Positions 20,747 through 31,832 are shown, counted from the stretch's first letter. The stretch is DNA of 64,000 bases from Pseudomonadota bacterium (GCA_021793575.1 JAJYSM010000006.1:17041-81040); one strand, 5' to 3'. Program-made: numbers and translations. The notes: generated from the sequence alone by a model not told the origin.

Positions 20747-20862
20747 GGCTGAACCGCATGCCGCGATTGCGCCGACGGCCGAGGCCCGCCGGCGACACCT
20801 TTGCCGTGCCGGTCGGACAGGTGCGATCTGCGCTCAGGTCGCGTGCCTCCTCTACCCACTGA
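20743..20862 (+). CDS. Small Arg-rich ORF between pelC and pelD
   Basis: 39 codons starting at ATG 20743, which overlaps the pelC stop (ATGA), and ending 8 bp before the pelD start. The product has ten Arg in 39 residues, clustered near the N-terminus (MRLNRMPRLRRRPRP), and no recognised domain. It fills the only real gap in an otherwise overlapping operon. It could be a true small protein or just a ribosome-relay ORF coupling pelC to pelD. It is only seen as the tail of a shadow ORF in the track. Confidence 0.35.
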   Translation: MRLNRMPRLRRRPRPAGDTFAVPVGQVRSALRSRASSTH

Positions 20863-20870
20863 CGGCTTTC

Positions 20871-22163
20871 ATGGACCCGGTGCTTTCCTCCATCCTGAAA
20901 AAGTCACTTGAGTCAGCACTGCTGCCCTTGCTGGCGCTGGGCGTGCTGTACCTGTGGAACGGCGCGCACTTCGATTACCCCTGGTGGTGGCTGGCACCGC
21001 TGGCGATCGCGCTGCGCTACGGCGTGGCCTACGGCGTCGGCTCGGGGCTGGTGCTGGTGATCGGCAATTTCGTCGAGATCTGGTTTCTCGGCATGGCTCG
21101 CTCACAGCCCGGCGGCGAGATCATCGGGGGGCTCATCGCCACCTACCTCGCCGGGCTCTACGCCAGCCATTCGCAAAGCCGCCTGATCGAGGCCAATTCC
21201 AGCCTGGATTATCTGGAGCAGCGACTGGAGTCGCTCACCCGCGTTTTCTATGTGACCCGACTCTCGCATGCCCGACTCGAAGAAAACCTGATCACCAAGT
21301 CCTACGACCTGCGCACGGCACTGGACTCCATCGCCGCCGAGCTGGGGAAGTCCGAACTGCCGGGAGGTCAACTCCCGCAACGACCGCTCGGGCATATCCT
21401 GCAAATGCTCGCCTATTACGGGCGACTCGGTACCACCGGCGTATTTCAGGTGACCGGCAACCGCCGGGCACAGCCCGAGCCGCAGGCATACATCGGCCCG
21501 CACTTCGTGCTCGATGTGAACGATCCGCTGGTCACCGGCGTCATCGAAAATCAGCAACTGGCCTATTACTCGGTCGACCAGATTCTGGCAGGACAGGCCT
21601 CCGCCTATCGGGTGGTGCTGCCGATGAGCGCTGCCGACGGCACCCTGCTGGCGTTGATCGTGGTGGTTGAGCTGCCTCTGCTGGCGGTGGATGAGGAAAA
21701 CCTGCTGACGCTTGCCGCGATGACCGCCTTCGTGGCCGACGCCATGCGTGCCGGCCAGCTCAGTCACGCCGTGCGACGCACGGTGCCGGCATGCCCGCCC
21801 GAATTCGCGCTGGAATGGGCGCGACTGGGGCATCTGCGCCAACGCGCCGAGGTGCACTCCGCATGGGTCATGCTGTCGCCTGGCAGTGACGCACATGACG
21901 GCGTCGTCGATCTGATTCATTCCGCCCGACGGGGGCTCGACCAGTACTGGCGATCTCCGCTGGAGCCGTCGCAACCGGGGCTCTTGATCCTGTTGGCACT
22001 GGCTGGTCAAGGCGCGACCGCCGGTTTCCTGCAGCGGATTGATGCACTCTGCCGGGAAAATTTCGGCAAACCCCTGCGCGACCTCGGCTGGAGCGTCCGC
22101 CACGGCCAGATCCGCAAGGGGACGGGCGCGGAACTCATGGCCCTGCTGCAGCGGGAGGGCTGA
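20871..22163 (+). CDS. pelD: PelD, c-di-GMP receptor of Pel synthesis
   Basis: 430 residues. About four N-terminal membrane helices (LLPLLALGVLYLWNG through IIGGLIATYLAGLYA) are followed by a helical linker, a GAF domain (about residues 150-300) and a degenerate GGDEF-type domain. That last domain lacks GGDEF but keeps an RxxD inhibitory-site motif, RGLD at about 354-357, which in Pseudomonas PelD binds a c-di-GMP dimer and switches on Pel synthesis. The protein acts in the inner membrane with PelE, PelF and PelG. The start is an ATG 8 bp after a small coupled ORF. Post-translational control by c-di-GMP is thus predicted. Confidence 0.93.
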   Translation: MDPVLSSILKKSLESALLPLLALGVLYLWNGAHFDYPWWWLAPLAIALRYGVAYGVGSGLVLVIGNFVEIWFLGMARSQPGGEIIGGLIATYLAGLYASHSQSRLIEANSSLDYLEQRLESLTRVFYVTRLSHARLEENLITKSYDLRTALDSIAAELGKSELPGGQLPQRPLGHILQMLAYYGRLGTTGVFQVTGNRRAQPEPQAYIGPHFVLDVNDPLVTGVIENQQLAYYSVDQILAGQASAYRVVLPMSAADGTLLALIVVVELPLLAVDEENLLTLAAMTAFVADAMRAGQLSHAVRRTVPACPPEFALEWARLGHLRQRAEVHSAWVMLSPGSDAHDGVVDLIHSARRGLDQYWRSPLEPSQPGLLILLALAGQGATAGFLQRIDALCRENFGKPLRDLGWSVRHGQIRKGTGAELMALLQREG

Positions 22164-22164
22164 G

Positions 22165-23142
22165 ATGAGCGCAAACCTCGATCTGCTCGCAGGATGGCTT
22201 GCCACCGGCAGCCACAACGCGCATGCCTTGCTGCTGCACACCCTGCTGCTCAACGCCGTGGCGAGCGCCTTGCTGGCAGCCATCGGTCTCGGCCTGCGTC
22301 CCCCGAACCGACGCCAGCGCTGGTACCGGGATTATCTCGCGCTGCTCGGCACCGGCCTGCTGATACCGTTGCTGGGACCGATCCTCATGCTGCTGGCATT
22401 GCTGCTGTTCAACCAGCTCAGCCACCGCAACGATCCTGCCAAGGCACAGCAGCTCGTCACTTCGCCGTTCGTTCCTGAACGCCCGCGACCGGTCGTGCAT
22501 TTCGGCGTCGGCGGAACGATCCGCGGCTTGCGGACAGGAGCGTTCGACACCGACAAATCCATTCGCGCGCTGATGATCATCGAGCAGAAACGCAGCGCAC
22601 ATACTTCCCAAGTGTTGTTCGATACGCTGGGCCATCCGGATGAGAGTGTCCGGCTCACCGCGGCCGGCCTGCTGGATCGACGCGAGTCCAGACTGCTGCA
22701 CATGATCCGCCGGGTCGAGAAGACCATCGAAAGCATCGAGACATCCGCGACCGCCAGAGCAGCCGCGCTGCATCTGGAGGCGGCCCATCTGAATGCGGAA
22801 ATGCTGTATCTGCGCGTGGCGCGCGAAGGCATGGCCCGCCTGTACGTGGAGCGCTGGCGGCATCATCTGGACCTCGCCGAACCGCTGTACGGTCACCAGC
22901 CGGACTGGCTGATCTCCAAGGCGCGCTGGCTGGAACAGTGCAGGCTGCCTGGCAGCACCGTGCTTTACGAGCGCGCCTTCGAAGCCGGTGCGGCACCGGC
23001 GCGGGTGATGCCGTATCTGGCCGAGCGCCAGTGGGACGCACGCAACTACGTCCAATTGCGCCGTCTGGCCGATGCCGGCGATCTGTTCGCGGCACTTCCC
23101 ATTGCCGGGATCATCCGGCGCCGCTGGAGCCATCCGGCATGA
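22165..23142 (+). CDS. pelE: PelE, inner-membrane Pel synthase component
   Basis: 325 residues from ATG 22165, one base after the pelD stop and with GGGAGG upstream. The track ORF starting at 22039 lies within pelD. Two N-terminal membrane helices (LLLHTLLLNAVASALLAAIGL and YLALLGTGLLIPLLGPILMLLALLLF) are followed by a soluble cytoplasmic helical domain with TPR-like repeats (residues ~120-325), as in known PelE. In Pseudomonas it connects PelD, PelF and PelG into the synthase complex. The 3' end overlaps pelF by ATGA. Identity rests on topology and its fixed place between pelD and pelF. Confidence 0.88.
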   Translation: MSANLDLLAGWLATGSHNAHALLLHTLLLNAVASALLAAIGLGLRPPNRRQRWYRDYLALLGTGLLIPLLGPILMLLALLLFNQLSHRNDPAKAQQLVTSPFVPERPRPVVHFGVGGTIRGLRTGAFDTDKSIRALMIIEQKRSAHTSQVLFDTLGHPDESVRLTAAGLLDRRESRLLHMIRRVEKTIESIETSATARAAALHLEAAHLNAEMLYLRVAREGMARLYVERWRHHLDLAEPLYGHQPDWLISKARWLEQCRLPGSTVLYERAFEAGAAPARVMPYLAERQWDARNYVQLRRLADAGDLFAALPIAGIIRRRWSHPA

Positions 23143-24638
23143 GCAACCCGCCGGACGTCGACATCCTGCTGCTGCTGGAAGGCACCTACCCCTACATCAA
23201 GGGCGGCGTCTCATCGTGGATGCACGAGGTCATCCGCGGACTCGACCACTATCGTTTTGGCGTGGTGTTCCTCGGTTCGGGCAAGGGTGACTACGAGGGC
23301 TGGCGCTACGAGCTGCCGCCCAATGTGATGCAGGTGCAGAGTCATTTCCTGTTCGACCAGGTGAAGGAGCCCGCCAAGCGGCCGCGCCGTGCAAAGCGCG
23401 GCCCGAACCAGGCGATCGAAACCACCATCCGGCAGTTCCACGACCGGCTGCAAACCAGCCAGCCGGACATGCCGACGAGCCGGGAACTGACCGATCCGGA
23501 CAGCCCGATCGGCCATGCGATGTTTCTGCAGAGCGAGAGCGCCTGGAACTACCTGACCGGGCGTTACGAGGCCTCCGCACTGGCCGAGTCGTTCGTGGAC
23601 TACTTCTGGACCGTACGCAACATGCATGCCCCACTCTGGCTTTTGGGCAAGATCGCGGCCCAGCTGCCTTCGGCGCGACTGCTTTTTTCACCCTCGACCG
23701 GCTATGCGGGACTGCTCGGCGCGATGTGCGCGCGCGAACGGGGGACGCCTTTCGTGCTGATGGAACATGGCATCTATACGCGCGAACGGCGCATCGACAT
23801 GATGAACGCGGACTGGATCCACGACCGCCGCAATTTTCTGCAGACCGACCAGGCCGAGATCAGCCATCTGCGCGCGCTGTGGGTGACATTTTTCGAGACC
23901 GCGAGCCGGCAGGCCTACAGCAAGGCCGATCCGATCATCAGCCTGTTCGACCGCGCACGCCGTCAGCAGATAGCCGATGGCGCTGCCGCCGAGCGAACCC
24001 GGATCATTCCCAATGGCGTCGAGATCGAGCGTTTTGTGGGCCTGCGGAGGCCGCTGGATGCACCGATTCCGGCGGTGATGGCACTGATCGCGCGAGTCGT
24101 GCCGATCAAGGACATCAAGAATTTCATCCGCGCCGCGGCGATCGCGGGGCAACAACTGCCGCAGCTGCAGGCGTGGATCGTCGGCCCGACCGAGGAAGAC
24201 CCGCCCTATGTGCTGGAGTGCCGTGAGCTGGTGCTTTCGCTGGGACTGGAGGAAACGGTGCACTTCCTTGGCTTTCGCCGCGTCGAGGAGATTCTGCCGA
24301 AGGTCGGCGTGGTCGTGCTCAGCTCGGTCAGCGAAGGCCTGCCACTGTCCGTGCTCGAAGGCTTCGCTGCCGGCATACCGGCGGTCACCACCGATGTCGG
24401 CGCCTGCCGCGAGATGATCGAAGGCAGTGGCGAAGCCAATGACGTGCCGGGATCAGCCGGTGGCGTGGCCGGGTTGGCCGATCCCGACGAGCTGGCGGCT
24501 CATGTACTGTCGCTGTTGACCGATCCACAGCGTTACCGCCATGCCGTGGAAACGGCGATTGCCAGGGTCGAGCGTCGCTATGACCGGTTGACCATGCTGG
24601 CGACCTTCGATCAGCTTTTCCGCGAGGCCATCGGCTGA
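23139..24638 (+). CDS. pelF: PelF, GT4 glycosyltransferase
   Basis: 499 residues from ATG 23139, overlapping the pelE stop by 4 bp. It is a cytosolic GT-B fold glycosyltransferase of family 4. The N-terminal glycine-rich loop EGTYPYIKGGVSSW binds the acceptor side, and the donor-site E-x7-E motif is seen in EGLPLSVLEGFAAG (about residues 395-410), followed by PAVTTDVGACREM. PelF polymerises the Pel backbone, in Pseudomonas from UDP-GalNAc and/or UDP-GlcNAc. No sugar-nucleotide epimerase gene is in the operon, so the precursor must come from elsewhere. Confidence 0.93.
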   Translation: MSNPPDVDILLLLEGTYPYIKGGVSSWMHEVIRGLDHYRFGVVFLGSGKGDYEGWRYELPPNVMQVQSHFLFDQVKEPAKRPRRAKRGPNQAIETTIRQFHDRLQTSQPDMPTSRELTDPDSPIGHAMFLQSESAWNYLTGRYEASALAESFVDYFWTVRNMHAPLWLLGKIAAQLPSARLLFSPSTGYAGLLGAMCARERGTPFVLMEHGIYTRERRIDMMNADWIHDRRNFLQTDQAEISHLRALWVTFFETASRQAYSKADPIISLFDRARRQQIADGAAAERTRIIPNGVEIERFVGLRRPLDAPIPAVMALIARVVPIKDIKNFIRAAAIAGQQLPQLQAWIVGPTEEDPPYVLECRELVLSLGLEETVHFLGFRRVEEILPKVGVVVLSSVSEGLPLSVLEGFAAGIPAVTTDVGACREMIEGSGEANDVPGSAGGVAGLADPDELAAHVLSLLTDPQRYRHAVETAIARVERRYDRLTMLATFDQLFREAIG

Positions 24639-26011
24639 TGGCTGGCATCGGTTTCGAACTCAGACGGCTCAGCCACAGCGAAACCTACCTGGGACTGCTG
24701 CGAGCCTATGCGTACGCCGGCATCGTCAGCAGCGGCCCATGGGTGTTGTCGATCGCGGCGATCCTGATGCTCGGCATGTTGAGTATCGGGTTCGTCATTC
24801 CCTCCGTGCTGATCACCCAGTTCCAGGTCAGCGTGACCTGGCTGATCGCCTTGAGCCTGATCTACACCGGCGGTTTCCAGCTGATCTACACGCGCTATGT
24901 GGCCGACCGCCTGTTCGAGCGGCGCCCCGACTGTGTCGTACCCAATCTCAACGGGGCCATGCTGGTACTGCTGCTGCCGGCCAGCATGCTGGCGAGCATG
25001 GCCATGCTGATGCTGTTTCCCGGCACCTCGGCCGCCTATCGGCTGTTGATGATCACCGGCTTCATGCTGCTGTGCATGGTCTGGGTGTTGACCGTGCTGT
25101 TGTCCGGTCTCAAGCAATTCCGGGCGGTGCTGATCATCTACATGGCCGGCTACGGTGCCGTCATCGTGCTGGCGCTGTGGCTGCGCCCGTTCGGCATGGA
25201 GGGGCTGCTCGCCGGTTTCGTTGCCGGCCAGCTGCTGCTGGTGCTGGGCATGTCGAGACTGATCTGGAAGGAATACCCGCCGACCCGGCTGGTCGACCTG
25301 GATTTCTTTCGCCGTCAGAAGAACCGGCTGTGGTTGATCCCCGCCGGCATCATGTTCAACGCCGGCGCATGGGTCGACAAGTTCATCTTCTGGCTTTCGC
25401 CCGCCACCGGCAAGCGCATCATCGGCGTATTGCACAGCTCGGTGATCTACGACACACCCACTTTCCTGGCCTATCTCACCATCGTGCCCGGCATGGCCGT
25501 GTTCCTGTTCCGCATGGAGGTCGACTTCGTCCGCGCCTACGATCGCTATTTCACCCTCGTGCGCAATGGCGGCACGCTTGGAGCCATCGAGCAGCAACGC
25601 CGCTGGATGATCATTTCGGCCCGTCACGGCATCCGCGACATTCTTGGCACCCAGGGGCTGACGCTGCTGGTGCTGGTCGCATTTGCCCGAACCATCCTGC
25701 CCGCGCTGAACATCTCGGCGCTGTACAGCGGCCAGCTCGCGATCATATCCGTCGGCGTCATGCTGCAACTGCTGGTGATGGCCGCGTTGAATATCCTGTT
25801 TTACCTCGATGACCTGCGCGAAACCGTGGTGATCACCGCCATCATGTTGCTTGCCAATGCGGCATGTTCATATGTGAGCATCATGCTGGGTCCGTACTAT
25901 TACGGCTACGGGTTCGCCGCCGGCATGCTGATCGCCGCCGTGGTGGCGCTGCCGCTGGTCAATCGCCGGCTTGAACGGCTCAATTTCGAGACCTTCATGC
26001 ACACCCGCTGA
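24638..26011 (+). CDS. pelG: PelG, polysaccharide flippase-like membrane protein
   Basis: 457 residues beginning at ATG 24638, which shares one base with the pelF stop. It has twelve or so hydrophobic segments (for example LLRAYAYAGIVSSGPWVLSIAAILML, LVMAALNILFYL, GFAAGMLIAAVVALPLV) and belongs to the Wzx/MATE-like polysaccharide transporter superfamily. In the Pel pathway PelG moves the growing chain across the inner membrane with PelD and PelE. The N-terminal FELRRLSHSETYLGLLRAYAYAG is characteristic of PelG. It is the last gene of the operon; dapE follows convergently after about 45 bp with no obvious hairpin terminator between. Confidence 0.93.
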   Translation: MAGIGFELRRLSHSETYLGLLRAYAYAGIVSSGPWVLSIAAILMLGMLSIGFVIPSVLITQFQVSVTWLIALSLIYTGGFQLIYTRYVADRLFERRPDCVVPNLNGAMLVLLLPASMLASMAMLMLFPGTSAAYRLLMITGFMLLCMVWVLTVLLSGLKQFRAVLIIYMAGYGAVIVLALWLRPFGMEGLLAGFVAGQLLLVLGMSRLIWKEYPPTRLVDLDFFRRQKNRLWLIPAGIMFNAGAWVDKFIFWLSPATGKRIIGVLHSSVIYDTPTFLAYLTIVPGMAVFLFRMEVDFVRAYDRYFTLVRNGGTLGAIEQQRRWMIISARHGIRDILGTQGLTLLVLVAFARTILPALNISALYSGQLAIISVGVMLQLLVMAALNILFYLDDLRETVVITAIMLLANAACSYVSIMLGPYYYGYGFAAGMLIAAVVALPLVNRRLERLNFETFMHTR

Positions 26012-26056
26012 TCCGTCTCCATGCCCCTCACGTCGCGCGGCAAACCAGGCTGACCG

Positions 26057-27205
26057 CTACACCAGCAGACGCTCGCACACGACCAGATACAGTGCCGGCA
26101 ATGCCTGCAGATCCCGTACCGCCACGCACTCGTCCACCTTGTGGATGGTCGCGTTGACCGGGCCGATCTCCACCACCTCGACGCCGAGCGGGGCGATGAA
26201 ACGGCCGTCGGAGGTGCCGCCGCCGGTGCTTTGTTCGGGATCGAGGCCGCACAGCTCGCGGCAGACGGCCACCACGGTTTCGCGCAGCCGTCCGCCGGGC
26301 GGTGTGAGGAAGGGTTCGCCGGAGAGGTTCCACTCCAGCGTGAAGCGCAGCCCGTGCCGCTGCAGGATCGCCTCGGTGCGCGCGCGCAGCGCGTCCGCGG
26401 TGCTGGCGGTGCCGTAGCGGAAATTGATCAGCGCGTGCAGCGTGCCGGGGATCACGTTGCCGGCGCCGGTGCCGGCGTTGAGGTTGGAGACCTGGAACGA
26501 GGTGGGCGGAAAATCGCGCAGGGCAGCCGCCGCAGGCTCGGCATCCCAGCGCTCGGCGGCCAGCTCCACCAGCGCGGGCGCGAAGGCGTGGATCGGGTTC
26601 AACGCCTGCTCCGGATACGCCACGTGGCCCTGCACGCCGTGCACCGTGAGCGTGCCGGACAGCGAGCCGCGGCGGCCGACGCGGATCAGGTCACCGAGTC
26701 GCTCCTGCGCCGACGGCTCGCCCACCACGCACCAGTCGATGCGCTCGCCGCTGGCGCGGAAATCCTCCGCCACGCGGCGCACGCCGTCGAGATTGGTCGG
26801 GCCTTCCTCATCGCTGGTCAGCAGCAGCGCCACGCGGCCCGGATGCTGCGGATGCGCCGTCACGAACTGCTCCAGCGCCAGCACCATCGCCGCCACCGCG
26901 CCTTTCATGTCGGCGGCGCCGCGGCCGTATAGACGTCCATCGCGAACGGTTGGCTCGAACGGCGGGCTCTGCCATGCGGCTTCCGGCCCACTCGGCACCA
27001 CGTCGGTGTGGCCGAGAAACATCAGCGTGGGGCCGCCCTGGCCATGGCTGGCCCACAGGTTGTCCACGGCGCCATGGCGCAGGTGCTTGATCACGAACCC
27101 GCAGCGGGCGAGCCGCTCGGCGATCAGCGCCTGGCAGCCGCCATCCTCCGGCGTCACCGAGCGGCGGCGGATCAGTTCGCAGGTGAGGTCGAGTACGTCG
27201 CTCAT
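26057..27205 (-). CDS. dapE: Succinyl-diaminopimelate desuccinylase
   Basis: Zinc peptidase of family M20 that removes succinate from N-succinyl-LL-2,6-diaminopimelate in the lysine/meso-DAP pathway. 382 residues from ATG 27205, the normal DapE length; the track ORF adds seven unneeded codons. Metal and catalytic motifs are clear: GHTDVVPSG (His ligand), GRGAADMKG (bridging Asp), TSDEEGPTN (catalytic Glu and Glu ligand), and the C-terminal THKVDE-type segment (TIHKVDE). A dimerisation lid domain lies between. The order dapD-arsC-arsC-dapE on the minus strand indicates a single operon, with a short gap to the gene upstream. Confidence 0.96.
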   Translation of the reverse strand: MSDVLDLTCELIRRRSVTPEDGGCQALIAERLARCGFVIKHLRHGAVDNLWASHGQGGPTLMFLGHTDVVPSGPEAAWQSPPFEPTVRDGRLYGRGAADMKGAVAAMVLALEQFVTAHPQHPGRVALLLTSDEEGPTNLDGVRRVAEDFRASGERIDWCVVGEPSAQERLGDLIRVGRRGSLSGTLTVHGVQGHVAYPEQALNPIHAFAPALVELAAERWDAEPAAAALRDFPPTSFQVSNLNAGTGAGNVIPGTLHALINFRYGTASTADALRARTEAILQRHGLRFTLEWNLSGEPFLTPPGGRLRETVVAVCRELCGLDPEQSTGGGTSDGRFIAPLGVEVVEIGPVNATIHKVDECVAVRDLQALPALYLVVCERLLV

Positions 27206-27229
27206 GCCGGGTCGCTCATGCTGCATCGC

Positions 27230-27622
27230 TCATGCTTTGGCCTTGGCTTTGCCCAGCAGCCTTTCGTAGCTGCCGCCGGTGAAACCGACGGCCACGCGGC
27301 CATCGGGCAGTTGGGTGATCGGCTGGCGCAGGATGCCGGGGTGTTCGCGTATCAGCAGCGTCCATTCCGGATCGCTGGCCGGATGCTTGCGCTGCGCCAG
27401 CAGGCCGCCCCAGGCGCGGCCGCCGCGATCGACCAGCGCCTCCCAGCCGCCCAGCGCCTGCGCCCACGCCTTGAGCGTCGCCGGCTCGGGACGCTGCCGC
27501 TGCAGGTCGACGAAGCGGTAGGCCGGTCCGAAGCGATCCAGCCAGTGGCAGGCCTTCCGGCTGATGTCGGTGCCATCGAGGCCGTAAACGAGCGTGACGG
27601 CAGCGGGTGCCGTGTCAGCCAC
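27230..27622 (-). CDS. ArsC/Spx-family paralogue lacking the active-site Cys
   Basis: 130 residues from the start at 27622, overlapping the upstream ArsC-family gene by 8 bp. It has the ArsC-like thioredoxin fold seen in its neighbour: VYGLDGTDISRKACHWLD aligns with [36 protein letters not shown] aligns with [18 protein letters not shown], and HPGILRQPI aligns with YPALVKRPV. The CxxC of the neighbour is replaced (KCGTC versus DGTDI), so it cannot use the usual thiol chemistry. The C-terminal tail is Lys/Ala-rich. It probably arose by tandem duplication; function unknown, perhaps binding or regulatory. Confidence 0.8.
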   Translation of the reverse strand: MADTAPAAVTLVYGLDGTDISRKACHWLDRFGPAYRFVDLQRQRPEPATLKAWAQALGGWEALVDRGGRAWGGLLAQRKHPASDPEWTLLIREHPGILRQPITQLPDGRVAVGFTGGSYERLLGKAKAKA

Positions 27623-27965
27623 CGAACAGCTCCTTGAACTTCTTCTCGCTGAAGCCCGCGCTCACCGCACCATCCTTGACCACCACCGGGCGCTTGACCA
27701 GCGCGGGATACTCCTTGATCAGCGCGAGCCACTCGGCGTCGCTGCTGGCGGCCTGCTGCGCTGCGCCGAGATCGCGCCAGGTGTAGCTGGCGCGGTTGAC
27801 CAGCTTCTCCCAGCCCAGCACCTTGGCCCACGCCTTCAGCGTGGCCGGCGCGACGGGATGCTCGCGATAGTCGGTGAAGCTGTGTTTGATCCTGTGCTCA
27901 TCGAGCCAGGCACGGGCCTTGTCGCAGGTGCCGCACTTTTCCAGGCCATACAGTTCGATGCTCAT
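27615..27965 (-). CDS. ArsC/Spx/YffB-family protein
   Basis: 116 residues from ATG 27965, overlapping the dapD stop by 4 bp; the track ORF up to 28616 is read-through in the dapD region. It has a CxxC at the start of the thioredoxin-like fold ([17 protein letters not shown]) and the ArsC-family hallmark [15 protein letters not shown], then [21 protein letters not shown]. This is the YffB/ArsC-like family often located between dapD and dapE in gammaproteobacteria. True arsenate reductase function is not supported by context: there are no ars genes nearby. A thiol-based redox role is more likely. Confidence 0.85.
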   Translation of the reverse strand: MSIELYGLEKCGTCDKARAWLDEHRIKHSFTDYREHPVAPATLKAWAKVLGWEKLVNRASYTWRDLGAAQQAASSDAEWLALIKEYPALVKRPVVVKDGAVSAGFSEKKFKELFGG

Positions 27966-28789
27966 TCGGCGCTCCGCAGGAGTTCGTTGATGCTGGTCTT
28001 GCTGCGGGTTTTCTCGTCCACCTGCTTGACGATGATTGCGGCATACAGGCTGTGGCTGCCGTCCTTCGCCGGCAGGCTGCCGGCCACCACCACGCTGCCG
28101 GCCGGCACGCGGCCGTAGCTCACCGCGCCGCTGGCGCGATCGTAGATGCGGGTGCTCTGGCCGAGAAACACGCCCATGCCGATCACGCTGCCGCGCTCCA
28201 CCACCACGCCCTCGACCACCTCCGAGCGCGCGCCGACGAAGCAGTGGTCCTCGATGATGGTGGGGTTGGCCTGCAGCGGCTCCAGCACGCCGCCGATGCC
28301 GACGCCGCCGGACAGGTGCACGCCCGCGCCGATCTGCGCGCAGGAGCCCACCGTGGCCCAGGTGTCGACCATGCTGCCGGCGCCCACATGGGCGCCGATG
28401 TTGACGTAGCTGGGCATCAGCACTGCGTCCCGGGCGATGTGCGCGCCACGGCGCACCAGCGCGCCCGGCACCACGCGCGCGCCGAGCTGCTGCAGCTCGC
28501 TGCTGTCGCCGTGGGCGAAGCGCAGCGGCACCTTGTCGAACGCCTGCGCCGGGCCGCCGTCGACCACGCGGCTGTCGTTGATGCGGAAGTACAACAGCAC
28601 CGCCTTCTTGATCCACTGGTTCACGCTCCAGCCGCCGTGGCCATCCGGCTCGGCCACGCGCAGCTCGCCCGCTTCCAGCAGATCAAGCACCTGGCCCAAA
28701 GCCGGCCGCAGGTGGGTTTCGATCTCGCTGGAGCCGAGCTCGTTGCGGCGCTCGAAGGCGTGGTCGATCAGGGTTTCAAGGGCAGGCAT
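27962..28789 (-). CDS. dapD: Tetrahydrodipicolinate N-succinyltransferase
   Basis: 275 residues from ATG 28789; GTG 28795 is two codons further upstream. The enzyme transfers succinyl from succinyl-CoA to tetrahydrodipicolinate in the succinylase branch of lysine synthesis. An N-terminal helical domain is followed by a left-handed beta helix built of hexapeptide repeats ([32 protein letters not shown]), and the length agrees with DapD (about 274). It heads the minus-strand operon dapD, arsC-like, arsC-like, dapE, in which all genes overlap or nearly so. Confidence 0.95.
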   Translation of the reverse strand: MPALETLIDHAFERRNELGSSEIETHLRPALGQVLDLLEAGELRVAEPDGHGGWSVNQWIKKAVLLYFRINDSRVVDGGPAQAFDKVPLRFAHGDSSELQQLGARVVPGALVRRGAHIARDAVLMPSYVNIGAHVGAGSMVDTWATVGSCAQIGAGVHLSGGVGIGGVLEPLQANPTIIEDHCFVGARSEVVEGVVVERGSVIGMGVFLGQSTRIYDRASGAVSYGRVPAGSVVVAGSLPAKDGSHSLYAAIIVKQVDEKTRSKTSINELLRSAE

Positions 28790-28898
28790 GGGCACGCTTC
28801 ATCGCAAACGGAAAGATGGCCCGCGCCCCGGCATCACGCAGCGCAGGTGGAACGCCAAGATTACATGCACCTGCGCGCCTGCCGATGGCCCGCAAAGC

Positions 28899-28928
28899 AA
28901 AAAGGCCGACGCTGGGCGCCGGCCTTTT
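28899..28928. terminator. Intrinsic terminator, probably for tRNA-Val
   Basis: AAAAGGCCGACG...CGCCGGCCTTTT forms a strong GC stem with A and T runs on the two sides, so it can work in both directions. It lies about 12 bp beyond the 3' end of the minus-strand tRNA-Val. Confidence 0.8.
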
Positions 28929-28940
28929 CGTACCTGGTAT

Positions 28941-29015
28941 TGGTGGGCGGTACAAGGATCGAACTTGTGACCCCTTCCATGTCAAGGAAGTGCTCTACCG
29001 CTGAGCTAACCGCCC
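28941..29015 (-). tRNA. tRNA-Val (anticodon GAC)
   Basis: The reverse complement reads GGGCGGTTAGCTCAGCGGTA... with a complete cloverleaf. The 7-bp acceptor stem GGGCGGT pairs with ACCGCCC and is followed by discriminator A and an encoded CCA. The D-arm is GCTCAGCGGTAGAGC, the anticodon arm CTTCC-TTGACAT-GGAAG with anticodon GAC (genomic GTC at 28981-28983), and the T arm CAAGTTCGATCCTTG. Valine identity follows from the anticodon. It is followed by an intrinsic terminator. It lies between uvrB and dapD, both also on the minus strand. No integrase or repeated attachment copy of its 3' end is seen nearby. Confidence 0.97.
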
Positions 29016-29097
29016 GGGCCGCGCAGGTTTGCCACGCGGGTGGCGAAGTATACGGGAGCCGCCGCCGCTGGACAATATCGGCCGGCCCGGCGGCGGC

Positions 29098-31119
<2,022 letters not shown>

Positions 31120-31271
31120 GGGCTACAGGTGTGGGCGCAGTGCGGCATTTTAAATCGGGGCTGCTGACAGCCGCCGTCAGCGGAGGCCGACACGCGCGTG
31201 CTGCCCCGGCTGCTGGGCGCACTCACGTGCGTATCCCACGATGAGCCTCTGTCATCATCCGGGACGCCAGC

Positions 31272-31832
31272 ATGCCGGCAGCGCCACAGCGGGGAATGGA
31301 GCACGGCCAGCGCGGACTCAGCCTGATCGAGCAGATCATGGTGCTGGCGGTGATCGCCACGCTCACCAGCCTCGCCGTGCCGTCGCTGCGCAGCCTGCTC
31401 GTCCGCAACCAGCTGCAGGTCGCGCAGACGGATTTCATCGCCGCGCTGCAGCATGCGCGCGAAACCGCCGTCACCAGCGGCAAGCACACCCTGTTCTGTC
31501 CGACCGTCGACGGCAGCCACTGCAGTGGCGACACCCGTTGGGACAGCGGCTGGCTGCTGGGACACGACAGCGACGGCGACGATCAACCCGACCACGGTGC
31601 CCTGTATACCGGCCGCGGCTACGCCGGCAAGTTGAATATCCGCAGCAGCGTCGGCCGGCACATCGTGCGCTTTCGCCCGGATGGCAGTGCCAGAGGCAGC
31701 AACCTCACGCTGCTGTTCTGCCAAGCAGCCAGCGCGGGACCGGCACTCAGCGTGGTGGTCGCCAACTCCGGCCGCATTCGCGGAGCGCCCGCCAGCACCG
31801 CACAGGCCGCCAGCTGCGCGCAGCTCCATTGA
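31272..31832 (+). CDS. FimT/GspH-type minor pseudopilin
   Basis: 186 residues from ATG 31272, or 178 from ATG 31296. Type IV pilin-like prepilin signal: MEHGQRG followed by LSLIEQIMVLAVIATLTSLAVPSL, with the prepilin peptidase site G|L and Glu at position +5 of the mature protein. The C-terminal domain has the GspH/FimT pattern FIAALQHARETAVTSGKHTLFCP and a Cys pair candidate (CP...HC). Such proteins prime type IV pili, and FimT of Gram-negatives can bind DNA in natural transformation. No other pilin genes are adjacent, so it is an orphan copy here. Confidence 0.85.
   Translation: MPAAPQRGMEHGQRGLSLIEQIMVLAVIATLTSLAVPSLRSLLVRNQLQVAQTDFIAALQHARETAVTSGKHTLFCPTVDGSHCSGDTRWDSGWLLGHDSDGDDQPDHGALYTGRGYAGKLNIRSSVGRHIVRFRPDGSARGSNLTLLFCQAASAGPALSVVVANSGRIRGAPASTAQAASCAQLH

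Noticed and set aside
27615-27965. True arsenate reductase
   Set aside because: CxxC is present, but there is no ars operon and the position in the dap cluster matches the YffB-like family.
28941-29015. tRNA-Val as an integration site of a mobile element
   Set aside because: No integrase gene and no repeated copy of the tRNA 3' end was seen within the window.
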